Source: Chloroflexota bacterium
Lineage (GTDB): Bacteria > Chloroflexota > Dehalococcoidia > UBA2979
Reading direction: 5' to 3'
DNA length: 39,910 nucleotides
Assembly: GCA_027592645.1 (NCBI GenBank)
Contig: JAQCKI010000004.1
Location: forward strand, 1-39,910
In this document: one piece after another, positions 1 to 8,015 of the stretch
Numbering within the stretch: the stretch's first letter is position 1
Layout: each line of letters starts with the position of its first letter
Notes under the pieces: generated by a model
The model's database searches: none
The model's input: only the letters and a program-made list of their open reading frames with translations
Told to the model about the DNA's origin: nothing
Program-made: the position numbers and the translations under genes

Positions 1-179
1 TGGCGGCCACGGCCGGCGGTCTGCGCGGCGGCCACGTACGCGCTGCCAACTGGGCGGCCGGCGGCTGCGCCCGCGCGCGCATCGTCCATCGTGGACCCGG
101 TCTCTTCGAGGTGGACGACCTCGGCGCCGACGGTACGGGTGCGACGCAGAGCGTGATAGCGGGCGAGGTCGAACGGCAT
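1..179 (-). CDS. birA: Biotin--[acetyl-CoA-carboxylase] ligase (BirA catalytic domain), N-terminal part, truncated by window edge
   Basis: Manual translation of the minus strand from ATG (cat at 177-179): MPFDLARYHALRRTRTVGAEVVHLEETGSTMDDARAGAAAGRPVGSAYVAAAQTAGRGR; ETGSTxDdA and QTAGRGR are BirA/LplA-fold biotin ligase signatures. Not in the supplied ORF track because it runs off the edge. Confidence 0.88.
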   Translation of the reverse strand, partial: MPFDLARYHALRRTRTVGAEVVHLEETGSTMDDARAGAAAGRPVGSAYVAAAQTAGRGR

Positions 180-246
180 CGGCGGGCTCCGCAGCGCGGT
201 GATGAAGGCGCTTGCGACACTACCGCGATCAGCCCCCGGAAAACGA

Positions 247-276
247 CTGAGGGCGTCGCTTGCGCGACGCCCTCAG
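247..276 (-). terminator. Intrinsic terminator hairpin downstream of the micropeptide ORF
   Basis: Perfect 12-bp stem ctgagggcgtcg / cgacgccctcag with 6-nt loop; on the minus strand followed by TCGTTTT. Confidence 0.7.
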
Positions 277-297
277 CGGATCACTCAGCGGTCGGGG

Positions 298-366
298 CTA
301 GGTTTCGAGCACCTCCTTGAAGATGCGCGACCCCTGAATCTGGTGACCATGACTATCATCAGCCAC
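298..366 (-). CDS. Putative micropeptide MADDSHGHQIQGSRIFKEVLET (22 aa from GTG; 24 aa MLVADDSHGHQIQGSRIFKEVLET if ATG at 370-372 is used)
   Basis: Short ORF with a strong SD (AGGGAGGTGAT, 373-381) 8 nt before the GTG, a promoter upstream and a terminator hairpin downstream; no recognised family. Confidence 0.5.
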   Translation of the reverse strand: MADDSHGHQIQGSRIFKEVLET

Positions 367-392
367 GAGCATCACCTCCCTTCCTGCCGCCG

Positions 393-421
393 AAGGTAGA
401 GAAGTGAAGATCACTTGTCAA
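393..421 (-). promoter_or_regulatory. Sigma70-type promoter with overlapping dyad operator
   Basis: Minus strand TTGACA (416-421), 17-bp spacer, TACCTT (393-398); spacer and -35 edge contain the perfect inverted repeat AAGTGA-TCT-TCACTT (402-416). Confidence 0.6.
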
Positions 422-486
422 CAGGTAGTGATCAGTAACTTCATCAGATTGTTGCAGACACGTTACGGGCGGCTCCCGGTGCCCCG

Positions 487-1842
487 TTATGTCCCGGTCA
501 CTGCCCGCACGGCCGCCCGCGTGGCGTCCACGATCTGCCCGATCTCCGAGGCGTTCACGACCAGCGGCGGCGCGAAGACCACGTGGTCCGCGACGATGCG
601 CGTGATCACCCCGCCCTCCTCGCGCATGTGACGCTGGACGCGGATCGCCGTCTGGGCGCTCGGCTCAAACGTCTCGCCGGTCGTCGCGTCTTTCACCAGC
701 GAGAAGCCCGCCATCAGCCCCAGGTGCCGCAGCTTCGCCACGTTCGGGTGCCCCTCGAGCGCGCCCCGCAGGCCGTCGGCCAGCACTTCGCCCATGACGG
801 CCGCGTTCTCGACCAGACGCTCGTCCTCCATGATCTGCAGGTTGCGGAGGCCCACCGCCGCCGCCGTGGGGTGGCCGCTGTTGGTGTAGGCGTGCATGAA
901 GCGCGCGTCCGTCGGCGCCTGCTTCAACGCCTCGAAGATCTCGGCGGAGACGATGAAGGCGCCCATCGGCACGTAGCCGGAGGTGATCGCCTTCGCGATG
1001 CTTAGGATGTCCGGCTGCACGCCCCAGTGCTCCAGCGCGAACCAGCGCCCGGTACGACCGAAGCCCGTGATCACCTCGTCGGCGATCATCAGCACCTCGT
1101 AGCGGTCGCAGATCTCGCGCAGGCGCGGGAAGTAGTCATCGGACGGCGTCCAGACGCCGCCGGCGCCCTTCACGGGCTCGACGATGATCGCCGCCACGGT
1201 GTCCGGATCCTCGCGCAGGATCGCCTGCTCCATCCAGCAGGCGCACTCCCCGTCCGAGTTCGGCGTGCAGTCGCACTCCAGGTTGTCGGGCTTCTTCGTG
1301 TGGCTGATCTCGGGAGCCAGCGGGCCGAAGTACTTCCAGAACGCCGGCAGGCCGGTCATGGCGGACGCTGCCAGCGTGCCGCCGTGGTACGACCGCTCGC
1401 GCGAGATCAGCTTCACCTTGCCCGGGCGGCCCTGCAGGTTCCAGTAGAACCGCGCCGCCTTTAGCGCACCCTCGTTGGACTCCGACCCGGAGTTCGTGAA
1501 GAACACGCCCTGCATGTTGTCGTAGGCGAGATCGATCACCTTTGAGGCGAGGCGGATCGCCGGGACGTTGCTGAACCCCACGTAGTTGTTGGTGAACGCG
1601 ACCTTCCGCATCTGTTCGGCGGCGGCGTCCGCGAGTTCACCCCGGCCGTGCCCCACGGCCACGTTCCACAGCGAGGCGAGGGCATCGATGTAGCGCTTGC
1701 CCTGCACATCCACCAGCCACACGCCCTGGCCGTGGTCGAATACGACCGGGCGCTCGTGGTCGGGCGCGTAGTACTGAGGGTGAAGCAGGTGCGTCTGATC
1801 CTCGCGTGCCAGCGCTTCGTAGGTGTCGAGGTCGAGAGTCAT
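487..1842 (-). CDS. Class III PLP-dependent aminotransferase (omega-amino acid:pyruvate type)
   Basis: 451 aa; NSGSESNEGALKAAR, IADEVITGFGRTG, and SIAKAITSGYVPMGA (PLP Lys) class III signatures. Confidence 0.93.
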   Translation of the reverse strand: MTLDLDTYEALAREDQTHLLHPQYYAPDHERPVVFDHGQGVWLVDVQGKRYIDALASLWNVAVGHGRGELADAAAEQMRKVAFTNNYVGFSNVPAIRLASKVIDLAYDNMQGVFFTNSGSESNEGALKAARFYWNLQGRPGKVKLISRERSYHGGTLAASAMTGLPAFWKYFGPLAPEISHTKKPDNLECDCTPNSDGECACWMEQAILREDPDTVAAIIVEPVKGAGGVWTPSDDYFPRLREICDRYEVLMIADEVITGFGRTGRWFALEHWGVQPDILSIAKAITSGYVPMGAFIVSAEIFEALKQAPTDARFMHAYTNSGHPTAAAVGLRNLQIMEDERLVENAAVMGEVLADGLRGALEGHPNVAKLRHLGLMAGFSLVKDATTGETFEPSAQTAIRVQRHMREEGGVITRIVADHVVFAPPLVVNASEIGQIVDATRAAVRAVTGT

Positions 1843-2059
1843 GCCGGGCCTCCTCCGCGAGGGCCAGTGTATGTCGGGGCGCGGAGGCGTTCAGCGGACA
1901 GGTCCCGTCCCCGGGGGACTTTCACGTTGCCGGTAACGTCATTCGGTAGCCTACTGGACGAAGCATCGTGCGAGCGCGATGTCTCTTGCCCCGCCCCCGA
2001 CGTCGGACGGTGCCGACGCAACCTGGACGAGGCCCACTGGAACGCCAGAGGGAGGTCCG

Positions 2060-2941
2060 ATGGACGGGGCGGCGCGTTCCCCATCGTCCGAGGAGTCACC
2101 ACACCCGGAGCCGCGACCGGGCGGCCTCCACGCGTTCCATTCGCTCCGGTCGCCCAACTACCGACTGGTCTGGTTCGGGACGCTGTTCTCCTCGTCCGGG
2201 CAGTGGATCCAGCAGGTCACCCTCGGCTGGCTCGCCTACGAGATGACCGGATCCGCGCTCATGCTGGGGGTCGTCAATGGCGTGCGCGCGCTGCCCCTGC
2301 TCTTCCTGGGGCCGCTGGGCGGCGTGGCGGCCGATCAGTTCGACCGTCGCCGCCTGCTGCTGGTCTCCCAGTGGCTCCTCATTGCCATCGCGCTGGGATT
2401 CGCGACGCTGGTGCTCCTCGGCCACGTGGAGGTCTGGCACCTCGTGGTCTTCAATTTCCTCTCCGGCATCGGCTGGGCGATCAACACCCCGGTGCGCCAG
2501 ACACTGGTCTCACAGATCGTGCCGCGTGAGGAGTTGATGAATGCGCTGGCGCTGAACGCCGCCGGATTCAACGCCACGCGGATCGCCGGGCCCGCGCTTG
2601 CCGGACTGATGATCGCCACCTTTGGGCCGGCGGAGAACTTCTACCTCCAGGCGGCCACCTACCTCATCGTCGTGGTGCTGTTCACCCAACTGCGGCTCGG
2701 CCCGCGGACCAGGGCGACCTCGGTCAATATCGGCGCGGGGTTCACCGATGGTGTCCGCTACGTGATGCGGCATCCGACGCTGCGGACACAACTGGCGCTC
2801 GTGCTCCTACCGGTGCTGCTGGCGTGCCGTACACGGCGCTCCTCCCCGTCCTCGCACGGGACACGCTGGGTCGCGGTGCCGGCAGCCTGGGGCTCATGGT
2901 CGCGGCGCCGGGGGGCGGCGCGGTCATCGCGACGATGGTGA
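2060..2941 (+). pseudogene. MFS transporter (MFS_3 / EntS-like), N-terminal part before an apparent frameshift near 2800-2825
   Basis: RBS GGGAGGT then ATG at 2060 (ORF opens at 1979). TM-rich MFS sequence LVWFGTLFSSSGQWIQQVTLGWLAYEMTGSALMLGVVNGVRALPLLFLGPLGG; MFS homology stops at LLPVLLA and continues in the +1 frame. Confidence 0.75.
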
Positions 2942-3330
2942 TCGCCTCGCTCACTGCGATGCGAAGGAAGGGGCTGGTGCTGCTTGCTGCGGTGTTCTGC
3001 CTGGGCGTCTCGCTCGCACTGATCGCGCTGACGCACTCATTCCCGCTGACGATCGCGCTCCTCGTGGTCGCTGGCGGTGCACAGATGACGTACACCACAA
3101 TGAATCAGACAGTGCTGCAACTCACGACACCGCCCGAGTATCGAGGCCGGGTGCTGGGAATCTACATGCTGAACCAGGGGATCTTCCCGCTGGGCAGCGT
3201 CCTGGTCGGACTGCTCACCGACCTGACCGATGTCCACGTGGCGTTCGCGGTGATGGGCTGCACCGTGGCTCTGATCGCCGCCGCCTTCACCTGGCGCGCG
3301 ACGCGCCTGCGGGACCTGGTCGTGTCATAG
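2824..3330 (+). pseudogene. MFS transporter, C-terminal part (continuation of the preceding ORF after frameshift)
   Basis: VPYTALLPVLARDTLGRGAGSLGLMVAAPGGGAVIA... through C-terminal TM helices; overlaps the upstream ORF in another frame. Confidence 0.75.
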
Positions 3331-3345
3331 GAAAGCCGCAGGGCT

Positions 3346-4890
3346 CTAAATCGGTGGCCCGCCGAAGCGCTCCGCGATCAGTTCGCGCGCAGTCTCCCGG
3401 TCGTCCCACGGGCGGGGGCCATCGGCGTACTCGATGGTCGACTCGTGGCCCTTGCCGGCGAGCAGCACGAGGTCGGCGGGCTGCGCGAGGTTCAGTGCGC
3501 GCGCGATTGCCGCGCGACGGTCGGGGATGCGCTCGAAGTGCTCCCCCTCCACCGCCCCGGCCGCGAGCATCGCGCGGGCGATGTCATCGATGATCGCGTC
3601 GCTCGGCTCGGAGCGCGGGTCCTCGTCGGTCAGTACGGCGTAGTCCACTACGCGCGCGGCGACGCCGCCGAGGCCGGTGCGCCGCTCCATGCCGCGCTCC
3701 CCGGCGCAGCCGAAGACCACGATGACGCGACCCTCGACGGCAGGTCGCACCGTCTCCACGACCTTGGCGAGCGCGTCCGCGGTGTGGGCGTAGTCCACGA
3801 TCACGGTGAACGGCGCGCCATCGATCCGCTGCATGCGGCCCGGGACGCCCTCGCACGCGGCGATGCCGGCGGCGGCCTGCATTGCGTTCAGGCCGAGCGC
3901 TGCGGCGGCGGTCACGGCCGCCGCGGCGTTCGCAACGTTGAAGCGGCCGGGGAGCCGGATCGAGGCCTCCAGCGACTCCTCGCCGGTGCTGAGGGCGAAC
4001 GTGGAGCCATCCGGCCACTGCATCAGGTCCTCGACGGTGACATCCGCCTCGTCGTCATCGAGCGCGTACGTCACCACGCGCGCCCTCGTGCGGCTCGCCA
4101 TGTAGTGCCAGGCGGGGTCATCGCGATTCAGCACGGCGGTGCCGCGCCGCTTCTTGCCGCGATCGGTGGCATCGAGCAGTTCGAACAGCCGCCCCTTCGC
4201 CGCGCGGTACTTTTGCAGGTCGCCGTGGAAGTCCAGGTGGTCGGGTGTCAGGTTCGTGAAGACGGCGACATCGAGCGCGCAGTGATCCAGCCGGTGCAGG
4301 TCGAGTCCGATCGAGGTCGCCTCCACCACGGCGTGCGTGCAGCCCTCCGCCAGCATCTCTGCCAGCATCCGCTGCACCACCGGCGCCTCCTGCGAGGTCA
4401 GCCGGGTGGGGTTCGGCAGCACGCGGTCGGCGATCTTCGATTCGATGGTGGTAAGCAGGCCCGTCTTCAGGCCGCACGCCGAGAGCGCCGCGTGCAGCAG
4501 GAAGGAGGTCGTGGACTTCCCGTCCGTGCCGGTGACGCCGATCATCTTCAGCGACCGCGCCGGGTAGCCCTCGTGCGCGGCGGCGGCGGAGGCCATCACG
4601 GCGCGCGGGGTGGCGACCTCCACCACCGGGACGCCGAGGCCCTGCAGCGCGCCACCTCGGCCGGCCTCCGCGATCAGCGCGACCGCGCCCGACCGCACCG
4701 CCTGCGACGCGAAGTCATGGCCGTCGGCGCGCTCACCGGAGATGCAGACGAAGAGGTCGCCCGGGGTCACATCGCGCGAATCGAACTGCACCGCGCGAAT
4801 CGCGGGCAGCGAGGCGCGGTCGACGCCCTCGGGGAGGCCATCGCGCCAGTCGCCTCGGGCGGCGGGGGTCGGGGCGGAGTCGGTATCCAT
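3346..4890 (-). CDS. murE: UDP-N-acetylmuramoyl-tripeptide synthetase (Mur ligase, MurE type)
   Basis: GVTGTDGKSTTSFLLHAAL ATP-binding motif, VFTNLTPDHLDFHGD, VDYAHTADAL; likely start MDTDS at 4890. Confidence 0.94.
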   Translation of the reverse strand: MDTDSAPTPAARGDWRDGLPEGVDRASLPAIRAVQFDSRDVTPGDLFVCISGERADGHDFASQAVRSGAVALIAEAGRGGALQGLGVPVVEVATPRAVMASAAAAHEGYPARSLKMIGVTGTDGKSTTSFLLHAALSACGLKTGLLTTIESKIADRVLPNPTRLTSQEAPVVQRMLAEMLAEGCTHAVVEATSIGLDLHRLDHCALDVAVFTNLTPDHLDFHGDLQKYRAAKGRLFELLDATDRGKKRRGTAVLNRDDPAWHYMASRTRARVVTYALDDDEADVTVEDLMQWPDGSTFALSTGEESLEASIRLPGRFNVANAAAAVTAAAALGLNAMQAAAGIAACEGVPGRMQRIDGAPFTVIVDYAHTADALAKVVETVRPAVEGRVIVVFGCAGERGMERRTGLGGVAARVVDYAVLTDEDPRSEPSDAIIDDIARAMLAAGAVEGEHFERIPDRRAAIARALNLAQPADLVLLAGKGHESTIEYADGPRPWDDRETARELIAERFGGPPI

Positions 4891-5015
4891 AGGATTCGAT
4901 GCTACCGCCCGGCCCCCGCGGCGTCGTGGTAGACGGGCGGCGGCGGGGGCACTGTAGAATCTCCAGCGCACCTCAAGAGGCAGCGGCCCGACCGGGCCGG
5001 CCGAATGGAGACTCC

Positions 5016-5438
5016 GTGGCGATTGAACTGAGCGACGAGTTCAAGCAGGCGATCAACAACGCCTTTACTGATGGCTGCCCGATCATCTGGGCGAGTACCG
5101 ACGCGGGCGGCCAGGCCTCCCTGAACTTCTTCGGCACCACCCAGGCGTACAGCAACCACGAACTGGCGATCTGGATGCGGACGCCGGATCGCGGATTCCT
5201 GCAGCGCATCGCCGGCAACCCGCAGGTCGCGATGATGTACCGCAACCCGGAGACCCGCATGGCCTTCCAGATCCACGGCGAGGCGCGCCACGCGGATGAC
5301 GAGGCCGTCAAGACCACCGTCTACGACAACTCGCCGGAGGCCGAGCGCAAGCAGGATCCGGACCGCCTGGGTACCGCCGTGGTGATCGATGTCACCCGCA
5401 TCGTGCAGCGCGGCCAGGTGGTGCAGTCGCGCGACTGA
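5016..5438 (+). CDS. Pyridoxamine 5'-phosphate oxidase-family (split beta-barrel flavin/F420-binding) protein
   Basis: MAIELSDEFKQAINNAFTDGCPIIWASTDAGGQASLNFFGTTQAYSNHELAIWMRTPDRGFLQRIAGNPQVAMMYRNPETRMAFQIHGEA pattern; GTG start at 5016. Confidence 0.75.
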   Translation: MAIELSDEFKQAINNAFTDGCPIIWASTDAGGQASLNFFGTTQAYSNHELAIWMRTPDRGFLQRIAGNPQVAMMYRNPETRMAFQIHGEARHADDEAVKTTVYDNSPEAERKQDPDRLGTAVVIDVTRIVQRGQVVQSRD

Positions 5439-5462
5439 CGGACGTCAGCCGGTGGAGGAGTT

Positions 5463-5853
5463 GGGCGCCAGGGGGCCTGTAAGCCGGATTCTGTACCGCG
5501 TCCCGAGCCCAGCCGGGACGCGGCGACGGCCATCCATCTAGGACGGCGGTTGCCCGCCGCCTCCAGCAGCCTACCCGGGGACAGGACGGGCCGCCCGTAT
5601 GTCCCCCTATTTGGCCTTGCTCCGGGTGGGGTTTGCACGGCCGCCGTGTTGCCACGACGCCGGTGCGCTCTTACCGCACCATTTCACCCTTGCCGGGTCG
5701 CCCGAAGGCCCCCGGCGGTATGTTTCTGTTGCACTTTCCGTCGGCTTACGCCGCCCGGCCATTAACCGGCACCCTGCCCTGCGGAGTCCGGACTTTCCTC
5801 CCGCCCTTCCGAAGAAGGACCGGCGACCGTCCAGCCCCCTGGCTGCTTCGAGT
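5463..5853 (-). ncRNA. rnpB: RNase P RNA (bacterial type A)
   Basis: Minus strand has GAGGAAAGTCCGGACTCCGCAGGGCAGGGTGCCGGTTAATGGCCGGGCGGCGTAAGCCGACGGAAAGTGCAACAGAAA...GGGTGAAATGGTGCGGTAAGAGCGCACCGG...CGGGTAGGCTGCTGGAGGC...TACAGAATCCGGCTTACAGGCCCCCTGGCG, including conserved P4/CR-I, CR-IV and CR-V elements. Ends approximate. Confidence 0.96.
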
Positions 5854-5890
5854 CTACCCCGCGCGTCCCCCACCGTCCGAGGGTGTTCGC

Positions 5891-7222
5891 CTACGCTCGG
5901 CGGCGCGTGACCCGCACGGCATCCTCTGTCACCGTGATCTCCGCCACGGCGGCGCGCAGCAGGTCTCGGCGCGTGGCGAAGTCGAGCGACTCCCATTCCG
6001 CGACCAGCCGCCCACGCGCCTCCGCCGCGTCCGGGCCTGGCACCGACAGGTCGGCCCGTTCCGCCTCCAGCAGTGAGGACGCCGACGCCCCGACGCGTCG
6101 CACGAGTTCGGGCCACGCCCACTCGCCGCTCTCCCAGCGCTCCAGCATCCGCGCCACGCGACGCTCGGCGCGGTCGCGTCGGGCCTCCAGGTCGTCCTCG
6201 GGGGGCACCTCGGTGCGGGCGGCGACCGGGTACGGGTCGGTGGCACGGATCAGCTCGCCACGCACCAGCGCCTCGAGTTCGTCCGCTCGGCGGCTGCGGT
6301 AGCGACACCGGCCCTGGTTCTCGGCAGACTCACAGCGGTACAGCACCACCTCGCCGGCGCCGCCGGGGCGGCGCGCACCGATCATCCGGTTCCCGCAGTG
6401 CCCGCAGCGCACGAGGCCGGCGAGCAGGTACGGCCGCCGCTCCTGAATGCGCGAGGAGGTGCGCCGGGCATCCAGCCGCCGCTGCGCCTCCTGGAATCGC
6501 GCCGCGGGCACCAGCGCCACGTGCGCCTTCGGCACCGCGATGCCGAGGCGGCGGTAGAGGCCGGTGTAGACCGGGTTGCGGAGCACCGTGCGCACGCTGC
6601 TCGTGCTCCACGGCGCGCCCCGACGGGTCTTGATGCCGTCGCGGTTCAGTTGGGCGGCGATCCGCCGGATGCCCTCGCCCTCGTCGAGGTAGAGCGCAAA
6701 CATCCGCTCGACCACGCGCGCCTCGCGCGGGAGCGGCTCCAGTGAGCGGCCCTCCACCGCATAGCCGTACGGCGGCCGGCCGAGCACCTCCGCACGCAGT
6801 GCCCGGCGGCGCATGCCGTCGCGAGCACGCTCACGGCGGCGCTCCGGGTCGGGGCGCTTCGCCCAGGCCTCGGCGAGCGCGACGGCTGGCGTGCGGCCAT
6901 CGGCGAAGATGACCCGAGCGCCGGCGAACTCCAACGCCAGCAGCCGCCACGCCTGCTCCACCACCGTCTCGCTGAGCACCGCGAGGGTGGCGAGCAGCAC
7001 GGTCGCGCCCTCGGCGACCTCGATGCGCTCGACGAGCGCGGCGAACGCGGCTCGGCTGTCCGGCGAGGCCTCCACGAACCACCGAGGGACAGCCAGCCCC
7101 TCGCCCTGGGCGCAGGCGGCGACCGCGCGCCGCTGAATGGCGACCTCCAGGGGCATACTGCCGGGCGGCAACGGGCGGACGTAGGCCAGGACGGGCCGGC
7201 CAGAGGCTGCGAGATCGGACAT
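5891..7222 (-). CDS. Large serine recombinase-like protein (Recombinase domain plus zinc beta-ribbon) with degenerate N-terminal resolvase domain
   Basis: LGRPPYGYAV...REARVVERMFALYLDEGEGIRRIAAQLNRDGIKTRRGAPWSTSSVRTVLRNPVYTG (Recombinase domain), LLAGLVRCGHCGNRM...YRCESAENQGRCRY (zinc ribbon). N-terminus YVRPLPPG lacks the catalytic Ser. Confidence 0.88.
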   Translation of the reverse strand: MSDLAASGRPVLAYVRPLPPGSMPLEVAIQRRAVAACAQGEGLAVPRWFVEASPDSRAAFAALVERIEVAEGATVLLATLAVLSETVVEQAWRLLALEFAGARVIFADGRTPAVALAEAWAKRPDPERRRERARDGMRRRALRAEVLGRPPYGYAVEGRSLEPLPREARVVERMFALYLDEGEGIRRIAAQLNRDGIKTRRGAPWSTSSVRTVLRNPVYTGLYRRLGIAVPKAHVALVPAARFQEAQRRLDARRTSSRIQERRPYLLAGLVRCGHCGNRMIGARRPGGAGEVVLYRCESAENQGRCRYRSRRADELEALVRGELIRATDPYPVAARTEVPPEDDLEARRDRAERRVARMLERWESGEWAWPELVRRVGASASSLLEAERADLSVPGPDAAEARGRLVAEWESLDFATRRDLLRAAVAEITVTEDAVRVTRRRA

Positions 7223-7299
7223 GGAGACAGTCTAGGTTCGCCCGGCCGCGCCCGCGCCCGGTGTTACGATGGGTCCACCCGCCGGGGAGGCGGGCCCCC

Positions 7300-7851
7300 G
7301 TGCTGATCAATGTCGCCACGCTGATCCAGGAGCCGGTCGGCCACGCTCGGCGCTACCACGCCGATGGCGAGCGGGTCGCGGTGCCTGACGACGGCTACGT
7401 GCAGGAGATCACCGGCCCGATCCGGCTGATCCGGAGCGAACGCGGCGTCTTGGTCAGCGCGTCGCTCGACCTCGAAGGGGTGGATCTGGTGTGCGCGCGG
7501 TGCCTGGAGCCGTTCCGGGAGCCGCTCCACATCGAGTTTGACGAGGAATATGTCACCAGGCGCGACCCGCTGACGGGCGAGCGCTGGGATGCCGACCAGG
7601 ACGAGTTCCTCATTGACTCGCGCTGGCATCTCGACCTCAGCGAAGCCGTCCGGCAATATGAACAGTCCACGCTCCCAATCCAGCCGCTCTGCCGGCCGGA
7701 TTGCGCGGGACTCTGCCCGACCTGCGGGCACAACTTGAACGAAGGCACGTGCGGATGCGATGCATCCGCCTCGACCGAACCGTGGAGTCCGTTGGCCGGC
7801 CTGGCCGAACGGCTCCGTATGGAGGAATCGCATGGCCCTTCCGAAGCGTAG
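7300..7851 (+). CDS. yceD: YceD/DUF177 family protein
   Basis: DGYVQEITGPIRLIRSERGVLVSASLDLEGVDLVCARCLEPFREPL ... CRPDCAGLCPTCGHNLNEGTCGC; immediately upstream of rpmF. GTG start at 7300. Confidence 0.88.
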   Translation: MLINVATLIQEPVGHARRYHADGERVAVPDDGYVQEITGPIRLIRSERGVLVSASLDLEGVDLVCARCLEPFREPLHIEFDEEYVTRRDPLTGERWDADQDEFLIDSRWHLDLSEAVRQYEQSTLPIQPLCRPDCAGLCPTCGHNLNEGTCGCDASASTEPWSPLAGLAERLRMEESHGPSEA

Positions 7852-8008
7852 GACCCCCAAGGCGAAGCGGAACTCTCGCCGCAGCCATGACCGCGTGGCC
7901 GTGCCGACGCTGGTGCGCGACCCCGCCACCGGCGGCTTCAAGGTGAACCACACCGCTGGAGGATCGCGCGACCGCAAGGGCCGCATCATCCAGCGCGACG
8001 AGGACTAA
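7832..8008 (+). CDS. rpmF: 50S ribosomal protein bL32 (cysteine-less form)
   Basis: MALPKRRTPKAKRNSRRSHDRVAVPTLVRDPATGGFKVNHTAGGSRDRKGRIIQRDED; overlaps the 3' end of yceD by 20 nt. Confidence 0.92.
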   Translation: MALPKRRTPKAKRNSRRSHDRVAVPTLVRDPATGGFKVNHTAGGSRDRKGRIIQRDED

Positions 8009-8015
8009 CCGGCAG

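Noticed and set aside
3445-4932. 495-aa plus-strand ORF opposite murE
   Set aside because: Shadow ORF of murE.
5607-6308. 233-aa minus-strand ORF overlapping rnpB and the recombinase
   Set aside because: Region is explained by RNase P RNA and the recombinase frame.
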